Below are positions 1-11,600 of a stretch of DNA of 20,085 nucleotides, in pieces. This DNA is from Pelargonium cotyledonis (lineage: Eukaryota > Streptophyta > Magnoliopsida > Geraniales > Geraniaceae), in the NCBI GenBank assembly GCA_036897625.1, contig JAYMTA010001427.1:1-20085 (forward strand). Reading direction: 5' to 3'. How positions within the stretch are numbered: the stretch's first letter is position 1; each line of letters starts with the position of its first letter. Made by a program: the position numbers and the translations under genes. Under the pieces are notes generated by a model that was given only the letters and a program-made list of their open reading frames with translations, made no database searches and was not told the origin of the DNA.

Positions 1-730
1 CACCCTCGGGCTTCCCAGGGTGGATTGACTTCCTTTGTCCCGCCACTAATGTCGCACTGTAGGCTCTCTCCGCCCCCAAATCCGTACCATTCCCCTTATT
101 CTCGCATTTGCGCTCTGCATGCCCTAGTCGTCCACAGTAAAAGCAGAACGTAGACACCCTCTCAAATTGGAAGGTGACGATATGGGCTCTTGTATCAGCG
201 ATGACAATCTTCACCTTACGTCTCAGAGGGAGTCGAACATCGAACCAGATTCGAATTCGTGCGAAATACCCCCAACCGCCTCGAAAGTTCATAGGATCTA
301 CTTCAAGGAACAGGCCAATTGCATTCCCCATCCGTACATAGCCTCTTGGATGTATACCCTATGGGTATACCACGAACTTGCACCCACATATCCAGCTTGT
401 CAATGTCCATTATATAGGGATCATCTCTCGTTGTGACCTTTTCAAAGAGCAACACCTTCCCCTTTTATGTTCAGGGACCTTGGCTCTCCACCTTTGCAAC
501 GTCTTCCTTGTCAAAGAACTCAAAGGAATATTAAGCTTGTTTGCTCGGTCCCAAAGTCGGGATGTAAAACTCCTTCATCGTGACACCCTTCTTTAGGCGC
601 CAAATCCTAAAATCCATGCCAACACCTGTTGCGTGTTCACAAAGTTGACTAGGACCTCCACCAAAAAAACGACCCACAAAGCTGTGGATCTCCGCCGCTG
701 TCATCGCTACCGGTGCATCTCCGGTTTCGT
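1..730 (-). pseudogene. Decayed LINE-type retrotransposon ORF1 fragment (DUF4283-like plus zinc knuckle)
   Basis: Read on the minus strand, this stretch encodes broken pieces of the nucleic-acid-binding ORF1 protein of plant L1-like retroelements. A CX2CX4HX4C zinc knuckle (CFYCGRLGHAERKC) lies at 104-145. Upstream of it come a basic stretch with PLRRKVKIV and the segment LDMWVQVRGIP, both typical of DUF4283/zf-CCHC_4 proteins. The reading frame is not intact: in-frame stops are visible at 531-533, 471-473 and 465-467, and the frame shifts near 320-330. The recognisable part starts near 700 with a stretch containing AAEIHSFVGRFFGGG, and the 3' part runs off the left edge of the window. No reverse transcriptase is visible. 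The higher GC content and coding-like composition contrast with the AT-rich DNA that follows. It is almost certainly non-functional. Assignment to a LINE rather than to a host gene derived from one is inference. Confidence 0.75.
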
Positions 731-1609
731 AATTGAGGAGTTGAGAGTTGAGACCTATATTTTTATTTACTCTATCTTTTAGTTGATACCTATATTTTTA
801 TTTTTTTTATATACAATATGAAAACCATGTTTTTCTTGACAATATATTTGCTATTCTTTGTTCCAAAATGAATTTCAAGTTTGTGTTACATTTTTGTTCT
901 AAAACATTGGTACAAAGAAAAATAACAAGAGTAAATGTGCAATACTATTTTTCCTATCAATAATCTTCTCTCATAAAAAGAATAATAATACTCATTTTTG
1001 ACCAATAAAGTATTCACTTTATCCCCTAAAAACAAAAGTACTCACTTTATCTCAAAATAAGTGTCATTATTTTCATGTTAAAAAAATAGTTAGTTAAAGT
1101 AGTATATTTAGTCTATTATCCTAATGATCATATGTTAAAGAATAAAGATACTAATTAGCTTGTTAACGTATAAAGATATTATTAACAATTTATGCGTGAG
1201 AAATGGGTACGTTCGTTTTGGTATAAAAAAATAATTTTTATGCATTTTCATCTATCATTTATGAGTGTCGATTTGATAACAGAATAACAATTTAAAACAT
1301 GAAAACATGAAAATAATCAATCTACGTGTAGTATGACACACGGGTCATTGTTATTCTCAAATTGGATTGAAGATTTCATAGCGAATGCATTAAACAGGAA
1401 AAATATGAAAGGCATATTCGGTATACTCGCAAACATGACCATATTTGAAATGAGACTGCTCATTGTTGTATAATCAAAATTTAACCTTTATTCACCCCAA
1501 AAAAAAATACAATTCATAATGTTCAGTACAACATGACGGCGTGCTACTTGGCATTAGCTATTGCTGTGAATAACTAGAAGCATTATGAAGAAACTCAATC
1601 CTCACATCA
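731..1609. other. AT-rich spacer downstream of MIA40
   Basis: No gene is recognisable here. The DNA is very AT-rich. It contains a short imperfect direct repeat (two copies of a CCTATATTTTTATTT motif near 750-805) and a second one (GTAYTCACTTTATC twice near 1009-1050). The part nearest 1610 should hold the 3' UTR and polyadenylation signals of the minus-strand MIA40 gene, but I could not fix the cleavage site. Confidence 0.6.
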
Positions 1610-4551
1610 TCACAGTTTGGATTTTGGAGATCTTGAGTGTCCAGATTCCCTGGACCATAATGGAGCCGTAATTTTGTATTCTTGGGGTGGTTCTTCCTTA
1701 GCTTCATCTTCTAAGACATTTTTAGGGAACGCGTCAGGGTTCGCTTTGATACAGTTTTGTAAAGCCACAAATGGATGCACACAATCCGAGCCCTATTAAG
1801 ATGAAATGGAAACCCACACATTAGTTCCTCTTCAACATTTTCATAATTACAGATAAAAATAGTTAATAGTTCTATCTGATTTCAATGGAAAGTTCAAATT
1901 GATTACTTAGCTGGAAAAAGGTGATAGTGCAATTTTCACTTAACCAAACTCAAAAATAACTTCAACTCCTGATTAGTTTTGGCCGTTAGGCGATAAGTGA
2001 AAACATCTATTACAAACATATACAGATATACCAAACCATCCAGCAAATTTCATATCCACAAGTGATCTGTTTGGTTGCTCAAGAGACAAAACAGCAACGA
2101 GAAACAACCCAGGGTGCATGTAGGAGATGGGAAGGGAAAATGCAGATACATAATAGAACTCAGACATTGTTGAGGGTAATTGAAAAAATACATAGGTAGC
2201 GTTTGTGTTAGAATTTTTGTTTGGGAATGGGAATCAAGAACTAAAATGATATTGACATTCTCATTGTTTATGTTTGGATTAAGGCTTTTTGGACATGAAA
2301 ATGACTCAGGAATGATAATCTCCTTCCCATTGTAATCCAAATGGTAACTTAAAGTAAAGTCCAAATTCTCGTTTTGTTTCTCAGTAGTTTTCGAAGATTA
2401 AATTATACGAACCACTAAATACAGGAAACCCGTAGAGATGAAACAAGTTATCACAAATACTTGTTTGGTTACCTTTTCCTCGGCAGTGCTCTTCAGAAAA
2501 CAAAGAAAAGCCTCTGAAAATTCAGTCCCACACGAGCCATTCCGCAAGTCAGCTATGCAAGGGCATTCTAATGCTTTTTGAGCCTTCACATCAAGAGACT
2601 TCAAAAGGCATATGTCAGCATTTTGAAACTAGGGAAAGAGTTCTGAACTGAAAAGGACAAAGCAAAGTAGACCAACCTCATTCTCATCATTGCCATATGC
2701 TGCTGCTTCTGAAAATAAAAGGACATCGTCAGATATGTACCAATGCTTGAATGTTATTTATCCAGCAAACAAGAGATCAAAATGCATCAGAAATTACATG
2801 CATCATAAGTGAAAGACGGCATGATTGCACCGAGGCAGGCAAGCTGGCTCAATGAAAGAAAGCTAGCGTGAAAGAATATGCTGCCTTGAGTTTAAAGGAC
2901 AAAATAAACAAAAGTCAATCTTCGACGCGCACTAGTTCTCTTTCAGAAGTTAAATGCTGTTGGATGGATGTTGAGCATTTGCCCTATTTGTTTGACAATC
3001 AAACTCTATTTTTTCAATTGTTGTAGCAAAATAATGTTGTTTTAATTCTATTTTACAATGACATGCATGAAAAAATAATAATGACCATTCATTAGATGTA
3101 ATGGAACATTTTGGGACCATAAGGGTAATCATGATCTATTATGCAGCCACTAACTTTTTTCCCTTCTCATCCATCCTCAAATCTTGTACGGTCATCAAGG
3201 CTTCAACACAGTCCAACATACCAAACTCATTGGCTTATTCATCAGGCATTAATCAGAAAAGGTGAAAGTTAAGTAAAAGAAACAGTTCTCCCCTAATACT
3301 CTATTATTTTTAAATTAAGATTAAGAGCACCTTTAGCTCTCCAAACTCATTTGTTGTAAGTCGGTACAACTAAATTATCAGCAAGCTTTGAGGCTTTTTG
3401 TACTTTAACAGTACTCACAAGTCATTGCTTCTGTCCTTATAAACATATGCATCGTAATGTCCCATTAATTGTTAATAACATAATGCACATCTCATTTCAG
3501 TTTTCTCTACTGTTAGAATGAAATATAACACCTTATCATGCACCTATATAAATTGCACCATACATGGATTTACCTCTCTGCTTTGAAATTTTGAAACCAC
3601 ATTAAGCATGTATATACAGGTGTTTCCATAGCAACTAAAGTCAGACTCAAAGAATAATACAAAAAAACTTGTTTGCGTCTTAAATCTCAATAATGAAATT
3701 AGGTCCTTCATATTACTGTGTGGACAAGACACGGCACTCAACTAAAGGTAAACCTGGATGCAGCTGTAAGGCAACAGTAAGAAGTAGCAAAAAAAAAAAA
3801 CTTGCGATCGAGGAGTTTTGAATCTAACAACGGTACTGCTAGTATAAGTCATTATTCATCAGTCACCACATACTCCCTAACCTGAGATCTGAAATGCAGA
3901 CAATACATTGAATGCATTCTGGTTCAGTATCGGCAAGCTTGGAAATATATAAAACACATTGGAAACCTAATCAGTTGTGCGTTTTAGTTCATATTTTGCT
4001 TGAGAAAAAAGCATGTTCATATGGCCACATCCACATGCAACAAAACTTCTTCGGCAGATCAACTGTCATCAACTTATTGCATGTTACTGAAAACAATGAG
4101 TTCTACCATCATAAAAAACACTCTAGGGGAACAAAGCTAACTGATAAGGTCCATTACAACTTCAGCTAGACATTTTTACAAACACCTATAAGTCATTACA
4201 GTGCTAAGTAATCATTATTTTAAAACAATTTCAGCTAAACATTATCACAAACACCTAAAGCCCATTACACAAAACTATAACAAGATCTCTTACAACTTCA
4301 GTCAGACATTATTACAAACACCCAGAGCTCATTACTCTTATAATCATGTGTCAATATGTAAAAACCACAAGCAACAGTCACAACTACACATGTTTAAGTT
4401 GGTTCTAAGATTCAAAGACTGAGGAAAAAAACGAACCAGCAATTAGAGAATCCAATGAAGAGGAAGCATTTGGTGGTGATTTGGAGGGCTGGTGGTGGAT
4501 CTGGCTTCCATCATCTGCAAAAGCAACTGCCTCGCTTTGAACTTGACCCAT
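1610..4551 (-). CDS. MIA40: MIA40 (CHCHD4-type) intermembrane-space import oxidoreductase
   Basis: MIA40 captures incoming cysteine-rich proteins in the mitochondrial intermembrane space and gives them disulfides, working with the oxidase ERV1. Four exons read on the minus strand: 4437-4551, 2677-2708, 2473-2598 and 1610-1792. They join in frame with GT-AG introns into 151 residues. Visible motifs are the redox CPC (C61-P-C63, in ECPCIADLRNGSCG) and a twin CX9C pair (C72/C82 and C95/C105) that forms the CHCH hairpin. The N terminus (MGQVQSEAV) has no membrane anchor, as in plant MIA40, which differs from the anchored yeast form. The protein ends in SPKSKL, so the last three residues are a canonical PTS1 peroxisomal signal. 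Its length is close to the Arabidopsis protein. Intron 1 is long (1728 bp) and carries a tandem repeat. The gene lies head-to-head with the DUF639 gene. Family identity is very secure; the acceptor of exon 3 (TTTTGAAG) is the least typical splice site. Confidence 0.95.
2196..2350. repeat. Possible degenerate MITE in MIA40 intron 3
   Basis: Within intron 3 of MIA40, a block opens with GGTAGCGTTTGTG and GGGAATGGGAATC and closes with CTTCCCATTGTAATCC. The two ends are partly inverse to each other (GGGAATGGGAA against TTCCCATT). This layout resembles the common small non-autonomous DNA elements of plant introns. No clean terminal inverted repeat or target-site duplication was found, so the call is weak. 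Confidence 0.25.
4154..4335. repeat. Three-copy imperfect tandem repeat, period about 68 bp
   Basis: Three diverged copies lie inside intron 1 of MIA40. Each has the core ACTTCAG-YYAGACATT-TTACAAACACC followed by CATTAC. The CATTAC ends fall at 4199, 4268 and 4335, so the period is 69 and then 67 bp. Copy 2 is the most diverged (AATTTCAGCTAAACATTATCAC). The array is non-coding. Confidence 0.8.
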
Positions 4552-5646
4552 CCTTCTCTCTGATTTCCAATGCTACAGAAAAGCAACACTCCTACGACTC
4601 TGTCAATAATCAGTTCCGATGACTCTAGAATGAAACAGAATAACTGCGCCGTTGCGAGGGTTGTGAAAAATTACGAACCGGAAATCAGTCTGGTATTGTC
4701 GTAAATCGTTCGGTCTAATTTGATTTGGTTCAGATCAAATAATGTTAAATATTTTATTTTTCATATAAAATTTACTTTTAAATATGTTTCTAGTTCAATT
4801 CAAAACATTTTTACTGAATCAATTCGTCTCAATTGTAATTTTGTCATTTCTCTTGTTTATCATCTTCTTTAACATAGCAAGTTCTTTATTTGAATTCAGA
4901 AAAACCGGTCGGTCTAATTTCTCTTGTTTAGCAAGTTCTGGTCTGATCCTATGAAAATTATTTTTATTTTATATTAAAGTGAGACATTTAGTTTACATAT
5001 CAACTCATCTTCTACGTAAATGAAGTCTTCGGACGTCAAAGAAGATAAACGGGTTTGGTGTGGAATGAACTTCTAATTATAGAATCGACTTGATGGCATA
5101 AATATGAAAATGTTACACAATTTATAAGATATTTTCTTCCTTTAGAAATGTTCTCTTTATAGAGTCCAACATAACGAGGTTTAACTCAAAAAAGTTCAAT
5201 TGAAATTCTTACTCGCACGTTTGATGCGGTTTCCTAGACAAACACCCGAATCTCCGTTAAATTGTGTTACCCCTTTTTTTTAACTGGTAAATTTCTGTTA
5301 CCCTAATGCTTAGGTGTATGTACATTAGTTTAGGCGAGTAGACGGGCTTTGACTTTGAGAGTTAACTTGGGCCAATGGGCCTTACAGAAACTGGAAGGTA
5401 GGCAATCGAAGCCCATATCCAAATCCAAGCATTAGACAGGTAAATAAGTTGCATTTGGCGGGTAAACGGATCGAGGCCATCTGATCTGATCGATCGATTC
5501 TTGATCATTGATTGGACGTGAATGGTGATGTTCATTTTCTTCTTCTTTCTCTGAATTAAAAAAGAAAAAGAACCCTCTCTTTTCCATCAAAGCAAGCAAG
5601 CAAAGCAATCGATCGGAAAATTCGTAATCGAAGCGCAGAAAATAGA
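4552..5646. promoter_or_regulatory. Shared intergenic promoter region between MIA40 and DUF639 genes
   Basis: The two start codons face away from each other across about 1.1 kb, so both promoters must lie here. Near the DUF639 side are three site II (TGGGCY) motifs: TGGGCC at 5368-5373 and 5376-5381 overlapping a CCAAT box, and AGCCCA (TGGGCT on the other strand) at 5410-5415. An E2F-like TTTGGCGGG sits at 5454-5462. The stretch 5540-5640 is rich in CT and AAG and looks like a plant 5' UTR. The middle (about 4730-5340) is AT-rich filler with two copies of a CGGTCTAATTT motif (near 4711 and 4910). Site II elements are typical of TCP-controlled, broadly expressed genes. Motif function is inferred. 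Confidence 0.6.
4846..4939. repeat. Short direct repeat with internal deletion
   Basis: ATTTCTCTTGTTTA and AGCAAGTTCT occur at 4846-4885 separated by about 17 bases, and again at 4917-4939 fused directly together. This is a local duplication in which the second copy has lost the middle, or the first has gained it. It lies in non-coding DNA. Confidence 0.6.
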
Positions 5647-8600
5647 ATGGATAGTGAAAGTAGCAAGAAGTCGGGAATGTGGGAGAGTTTCATGAAGAAC
5701 CATCAGAGCTCCTTGAAATCTTTGTTCAATCGCCACCGTAGCAGGTTTTCGGCGAAGGACGACGATTTCGACTCCAGGCCCATTCCCCAGCTCTCTCCTA
5801 TCGCCAATTCCGTCGTCTTTCGCTGTTCCAAGTTATTTCTCTCTCCCTCCCTCGCGCGATTTATTCTCAGATTTCTCATTTTGCATTGAATGATCGGATT
5901 GAATGTTCTTATTGATTTCGTGAATTTATTCATATATATGCTTGCTTAATCCATTTCATTCTGCGAGGTTGCGTGATGTTTTGGGTAGGGTTCTTGCTGA
6001 TTCTTTAACATTTAACAATGTCAAGCAAAGCATTGTGTTGATCATTTCATTGCGATTCTGTTCTTTGAATAACTGTTACACTCCATTAAATAATATCTGC
6101 ATTATAATTAATTGAGCTTATTCTGAATAATTAAGTGCCCAAGCTTCCCTGTCATTGTGCTTATTTTAAATATATGGCCCTCAAATCCGTTTCCATGGTA
6201 TGATTTTTAGATTACCCAGCCATTTCTATGTTCTTTCCATGTAAGATATTAGATATGCATTATATCAACCTCTCAGGACTCATGACACAATACATTGGCT
6301 TTTGATTAGTTTGGAATGTAATTAGAATATTTTCTTGAATTATTTGTTTATTTTGTTTCCGGGATCTCCATCAATTCATTTCAAGAAGTGGCTTTTGAAT
6401 TGCATACATCATATCTTTAGCCCTGCCATTCAAATATCTAATGGATGAAAGAAAGACTTCTACAACAATCTTTACTCTGATCCTACTTTATTGCACTCTC
6501 TGCTAGACTTTTTTTTTTTTTTTTTTTTAAATGACCAATTAGGCTCAGCTACACAATAGAGGTAACTCTCCCCTTGTCCCAAAATCCCTCCCCACCCTAC
6601 CCAATGAGATTTGAGTTTCCTAGGAGCAGCTTAGTCAAACAGATAGATTTTGAAATCCCACTGTTAAATCAGTTGAGAAGCGATGTTCACATAACTAATA
6701 TTTATTTGCTAAAACCCAGCAGCCACCAGAATTATCTTCTTTGGATGTAATTCCTTGGTTTTAAATATCTCATGCACTTGCAGGATCCTTAAAGTATCCA
6801 CTGGAGAGTTACAACATCGTTTCGATGCAGATCTACCTGAGAGTGTTAAGCAACTTCTGACCTATGCCAGGAATTTCTTAGAATTTTGCTCATACCAAGC
6901 TCTCCATTCGGTGTGTAGGGAGCCAGATTATTTGAGTGACAAGGAGTTCCGCCGTTTGACTTTCGACATGATGCTTGCATGGGAGGCTCCCAGTGTCGAA
7001 ACTGAACCAATAGATAAAGTGAGATAGCTCATTGTTGTTATCTATTGATATTTGTAAGACGTATTGAAGTTACTTATTTTTTATATTGTTATCCTTACTC
7101 AATTTTTGTTAGTTGTAATTGTTGTACTTAACCATTTTTCTTATTCTTTCTGGGGCTTGACAATGCTCTGTGAACTTTCCTTCAACTGTAGGAAGCTACT
7201 TCTTGCAGTAACCAAGAAATGGAGGATGATGATGGCTGGTCATTGTTTTATTCAAATTCTACTAATATGGCTATGCAGGTCCTCTTTTTATTTTCATTTC
7301 TCTTAGTTCTTTAAATGGTTAAATTTTCAAATAAAAGACTGATCATTGATTACATTGGTTGGCTCAATTTTAGGCCTAGGATTGGTGTGTTTTTAGCATT
7401 CAGTCACTTTAGCCGTATTATTTAAGGAATTTCCTCCTCTCTTTTTTCTCTCTCCATCAGGTTGATGACAAGCAAACTGTTGGGCTTGAGGCTTTTGCAA
7501 GAATAGCTCCTGTCTGTGTTGTTGTTGCGGATGTAATAACTGTCCGCAATCTTTTTGAAGCACTCACCAGTTCTTCAGGCTATCGACTTCATTTTCTCAT
7601 CTATGACAAATACCTTCGAAGCCTTGACAAGTATGACCTTCTTACTTGATCTCTATTAGTTGTGTAAATTTGAATTCTGCGTGTTAGTTAATCTGTTACC
7701 TGAATTTTGCTGGATTTTAGTGAGAAAAAGGGCTATGAGATATCCAGATGTCGTGTCCTCTATCTTTATCTAAAAATTCTTTTCCAGATAATTTTACTTT
7801 ATTAAGTAGCATTTGAATACATATGTCCGTTTTGGCATTCTCTCTTATTTCAGGGTTCTCAAGGCGGCCAGAAATGTATCAGGACCTTCAATTTCCAGCC
7901 TTCCGCTTATCGAAGGAGAGATAATTCTTGATAGTGATGGTACAGTTCCCACTCAACCAGTTCTGCAGCATATTGGAATCTCGGCATGGCCTGGTGAGTC
8001 AATTTGTTGCTATAAGATTAAACATAAACATTGATCTGGATGCCATCTTGATTTTAGTACCACGAGCCTTAGAGCTAATTTGAGTTGCACATACATGACT
8101 TTGATTGCACAACTTAGTGACGGCTGATTGAATTTCTAACTTATTTTGAAAACTATGCATTTCGATTAGTTTTATCTAGACAATATTTGATTTCATCAAA
8201 TTCCTGTTCTTGTAGGGCGGTTGACACTGACCAATTTTGCTCTGTACTTTGAATCGGGAGTTGGTTTATTTGACAAAGCTGTCATGTATGACCTGGCGAT
8301 GGACTTGAAACAGGTCGTAAAACCTGAACTAACTGGACCACTGGGTGCTCGTCTCTTTGATAAAGCTGTGATGTACAAATCAACATCTGTGTATGTATTC
8401 TGATACTTGTATAATATATTAGTTGCATAGAATTCTCTATGAACTTATTTTTAACTTCGGGTCATTTATCTTTTGTTGATAATATTTCAGGGCAGAGCCT
8501 GTTTACTTGGAGTTTCCAGAATTTAAAGGCAATTCTCGCCGGGACTATTGGTTAGATATATCTCTTGAGATCCTACGTGTGCACAAGTTTATTAGGAAGT

Positions 8601-11600
8601 ACAACCTCCAAGATACTCAGAAATTAGAAATACTCGCAAGGGCTACTCTTGGAATCTTTCGGTACCGTGCTGTTAGAGAAGGTTTCAATATCTTCTCTAC
8701 GAACTACAAAACTTTACTTGCTTTTAACTTGGCTGAAAGTCTTCCAAAGGGTGATTTGATTTTGGAAACATTGTATAGCCGATTGGCACTCTTGAATGGC
8801 GGCACTTCCCAGCGTGAAGTTGCTGGGAGTGCCTATTCAAAGCGGCTGACTACACTGTCCCCAATTTCACTTCTTACACTTGGTAATTTTGGAATTTTGT
8901 TGCAAAAAGATGTCAATATGGACAGTGAACCAGTATTAGTTGGAGATGTTTGTGTTGGTGAGACAAATCCCTTAGAACAGGTCGTGAAACAGTCAATATC
9001 AGATACTGGGAGGGCTGAAGCTGCACAAGCAACTGTGGACCAAGTGAAAGTGGAAGGAATTGATACAAATATTGCAGTAATGAAGGTTGGTTATGATAGT
9101 CTCCTGTTTGGTTTTGTTTCTTCAGCTAGAATAACTCTTGGATTAATATGCTAAAGTAAGAGGTTACAAACTTAATTGCTAATATATTCTCCGCATCACA
9201 TAAAATTATATTATGCTATCTATTTTGTTGGGAGAATGAAGTAAACCTCCCAATACTACTTTACATAGCCTGATTATGATTGATTAGTGAGGTCTTGAAG
9301 CCACTATGCCTTTCATTTCTTTCTCCCATCATTGAAACTGAAATATCAAGCAGATTTGACATAAAGCCATGGTTGTGCATTTTGATAGTAAGCAACAGCT
9401 TGTCTGGTTGTTTGATCTTATTGATTATCTTATTATTTTTCCAGTGAGTTATGAAAAAGAAATGTTATTCACATAATTTAATGAATCAGGCATATCATTC
9501 CCTCTGTTCTCTAGGATTTTATATTGTGGATTTGAAGTACTTAGTTTTGAGGTTACTTGATTTAATGTTTTTCTATTTTAATTGTTACTAGTGGACAGTA
9601 TGTTTTTATGTTTGATTTGTATTCTCTTCTTTGTAGGAACTAATGTTCCCAATCACTGTGTCAATTAGCCATTTTCAACATTTGGCCTCATGGGAAGACC
9701 CTTACAAATCTGCAGCATTTCTGGTGTTGACCTGCTATTTGATTTTTTCGTAAGTTGTCTATGATTTGAATTTGCATTGTACTTGACAGAAAGTTTGTTT
9801 TGCATGCTCTGCATTTAAATCCCTAGAAAGAATCTATATGTAAGACTTGTAAGATTGGACTTATCAAAAACATGTCATATATTAGACCATGTCATATAGA
9901 CTTGTAAGAATCTATATGTAAGACTTGAAAGAAATAACTGATCACAAATACCTCAACTCTCAAACTCAAAGTATGTCTGGCCATGTCTCCTGATATAAAT
10001 ATAAACTCAGGAATAAAATCTGAAAGGGATTGTTCTATAGAATTCTTTCACGTGCTCTCTTTGGTGGGGTTCAAATTAATAAAGAATCTGCCTAGTGATT
10101 TTCTTGGGTCTGTAATAGAAGAAAAGAAAATCAAAAGGTTGAAAAAGAAAAATTGGAAAGTAAGTTTTTGAAGGAAAGGATTTGTTGGGGTAAGGGACAA
10201 TACTAAGGGGAAAGATTTTAGAAATAAACATTTTCCTACCTATTGATGATGGTCACTGAATGACCTTCATTTTCATGGCTTTCCTTCAGTATTTGACCCA
10301 TGTATATATTAATGAAATTTATGTGTAGGTCTGTTGGTTTCTCCTAATCTTAGTTTTGTACTTTGAATACATGAACCATTGAGGTAACTGAACTGGCTAT
10401 GCATGGTCTTAAGCATATTGTTAGATTCTTTGTTACGTAGAACTACTTCGTATTCTTGAATAACTTGATTTCGTAACTGTTACTTTGTTAGCCCCCTCCC
10501 TTTTTTTACACATACACATATCATGTTATCTTTTCTTTCAATCTCCTCCAAAGAACCTTTTTTTTTCTGGGCAAAGAAAGCTGTGTAAGGAAGCTGTTAC
10601 TTATGTTGTACAGGGGGTGGATCAGGTATATATTGCCTTCAATTTTTGCACTCTTTGCAGTTATCATGCTTTGGCGCAGGCATGTTAACCAAGGGAGACC
10701 ATTAGAAGCCTTCAGAATAACACCTCCACCCAATAGAAATGCTGTAGAGCAGCTGCTGACATTGCAAGAAGCCATCACTCATGTTGAATCTCTCATTCAG
10801 TCAGGAAATATTGTTCTCCTGAAGATAAGAGCTCTTTTATTTGCTGTTACTCCCCAGGTATGTGTTCAAGTCACACTTATGAATATTCCATCATCATTTT
10901 TATTTTCTGTTAGAAGTAACCTGTATTTTTTGCTCCTGGTTTATCTTAGAAAGACTCGATGTTCTGAATTTTAATGGCGAAAAGGTCTAACATATTGTTA
11001 AACTTTACTGCTTACTGTGTTCACTCTGGCCTCTGCTATAATTTGAGAACATATTTACAAGTTTCATGGATGCTGGAGCTTCTAGTAATCTAGTTGTACC
11101 TTCATCTTTGTAATATGAGTTATGCTCTCCTCCTTACTAACAAAACTTGCTGCTTTGGAATATTGCTGGAAGGATGCACATGTTTTGATCAGCAAAGGAT
11201 GCACATGTTATTTCCTTGCTCTCGATGCATATCGCGAGTCACTAGTAAAAAGGATTGGTTGTCATTTGACTGAAACTAAGCTTGGAGTGTTTGTTCAACC
11301 TCTATGAAACTAGATCTTTTAAGTGAAGAAAGTTGATAAATAAGTGAATATAAGCCTCATATTAACTGCATATTGGAGATTCAAATTGTGCCGTTTTTGG
11401 AAGATAAAAAGTAGGTATACTGAAGATGCAAATTGTTATTGCTCACTTTGTAGGTCATATATGAAAAAGAGGAGATGTGTCGTATATTTCTCGTGTAGGA
11501 GTTTTTCTTATGCCTGTTATTATACCTTGCAGGCGACTGACAGGGTTGCTTTATCGTTGATTGTCCTGGCGGCAGTCTTTGCATTTGTGCCTCTGAAATT

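Noticed and set aside
167..596. Plus-strand open frames of 89 and 72 codons
   Set aside because: They are antisense to the minus-strand LINE ORF1 relic, whose zinc knuckle is clear; the plus frames have no recognisable motif.
3544..4422. Several open frames of 65-85 codons on both strands
   Set aside because: All are within MIA40 intron 1, partly over the tandem repeat; composition is AT-rich and non-coding.
7064..7306. Open frame MKLLIFYIVILTQFLLV on the plus strand
   Set aside because: It reads through an intron and across exon 3 in the wrong frame; the correct frame gives EATSCSNQEMEDDDGW.
10240..10330. TGATGA and CTGA motifs suggesting a C/D box snoRNA in DUF639 intron 8
   Set aside because: No terminal stem or properly placed second box pair could be found.
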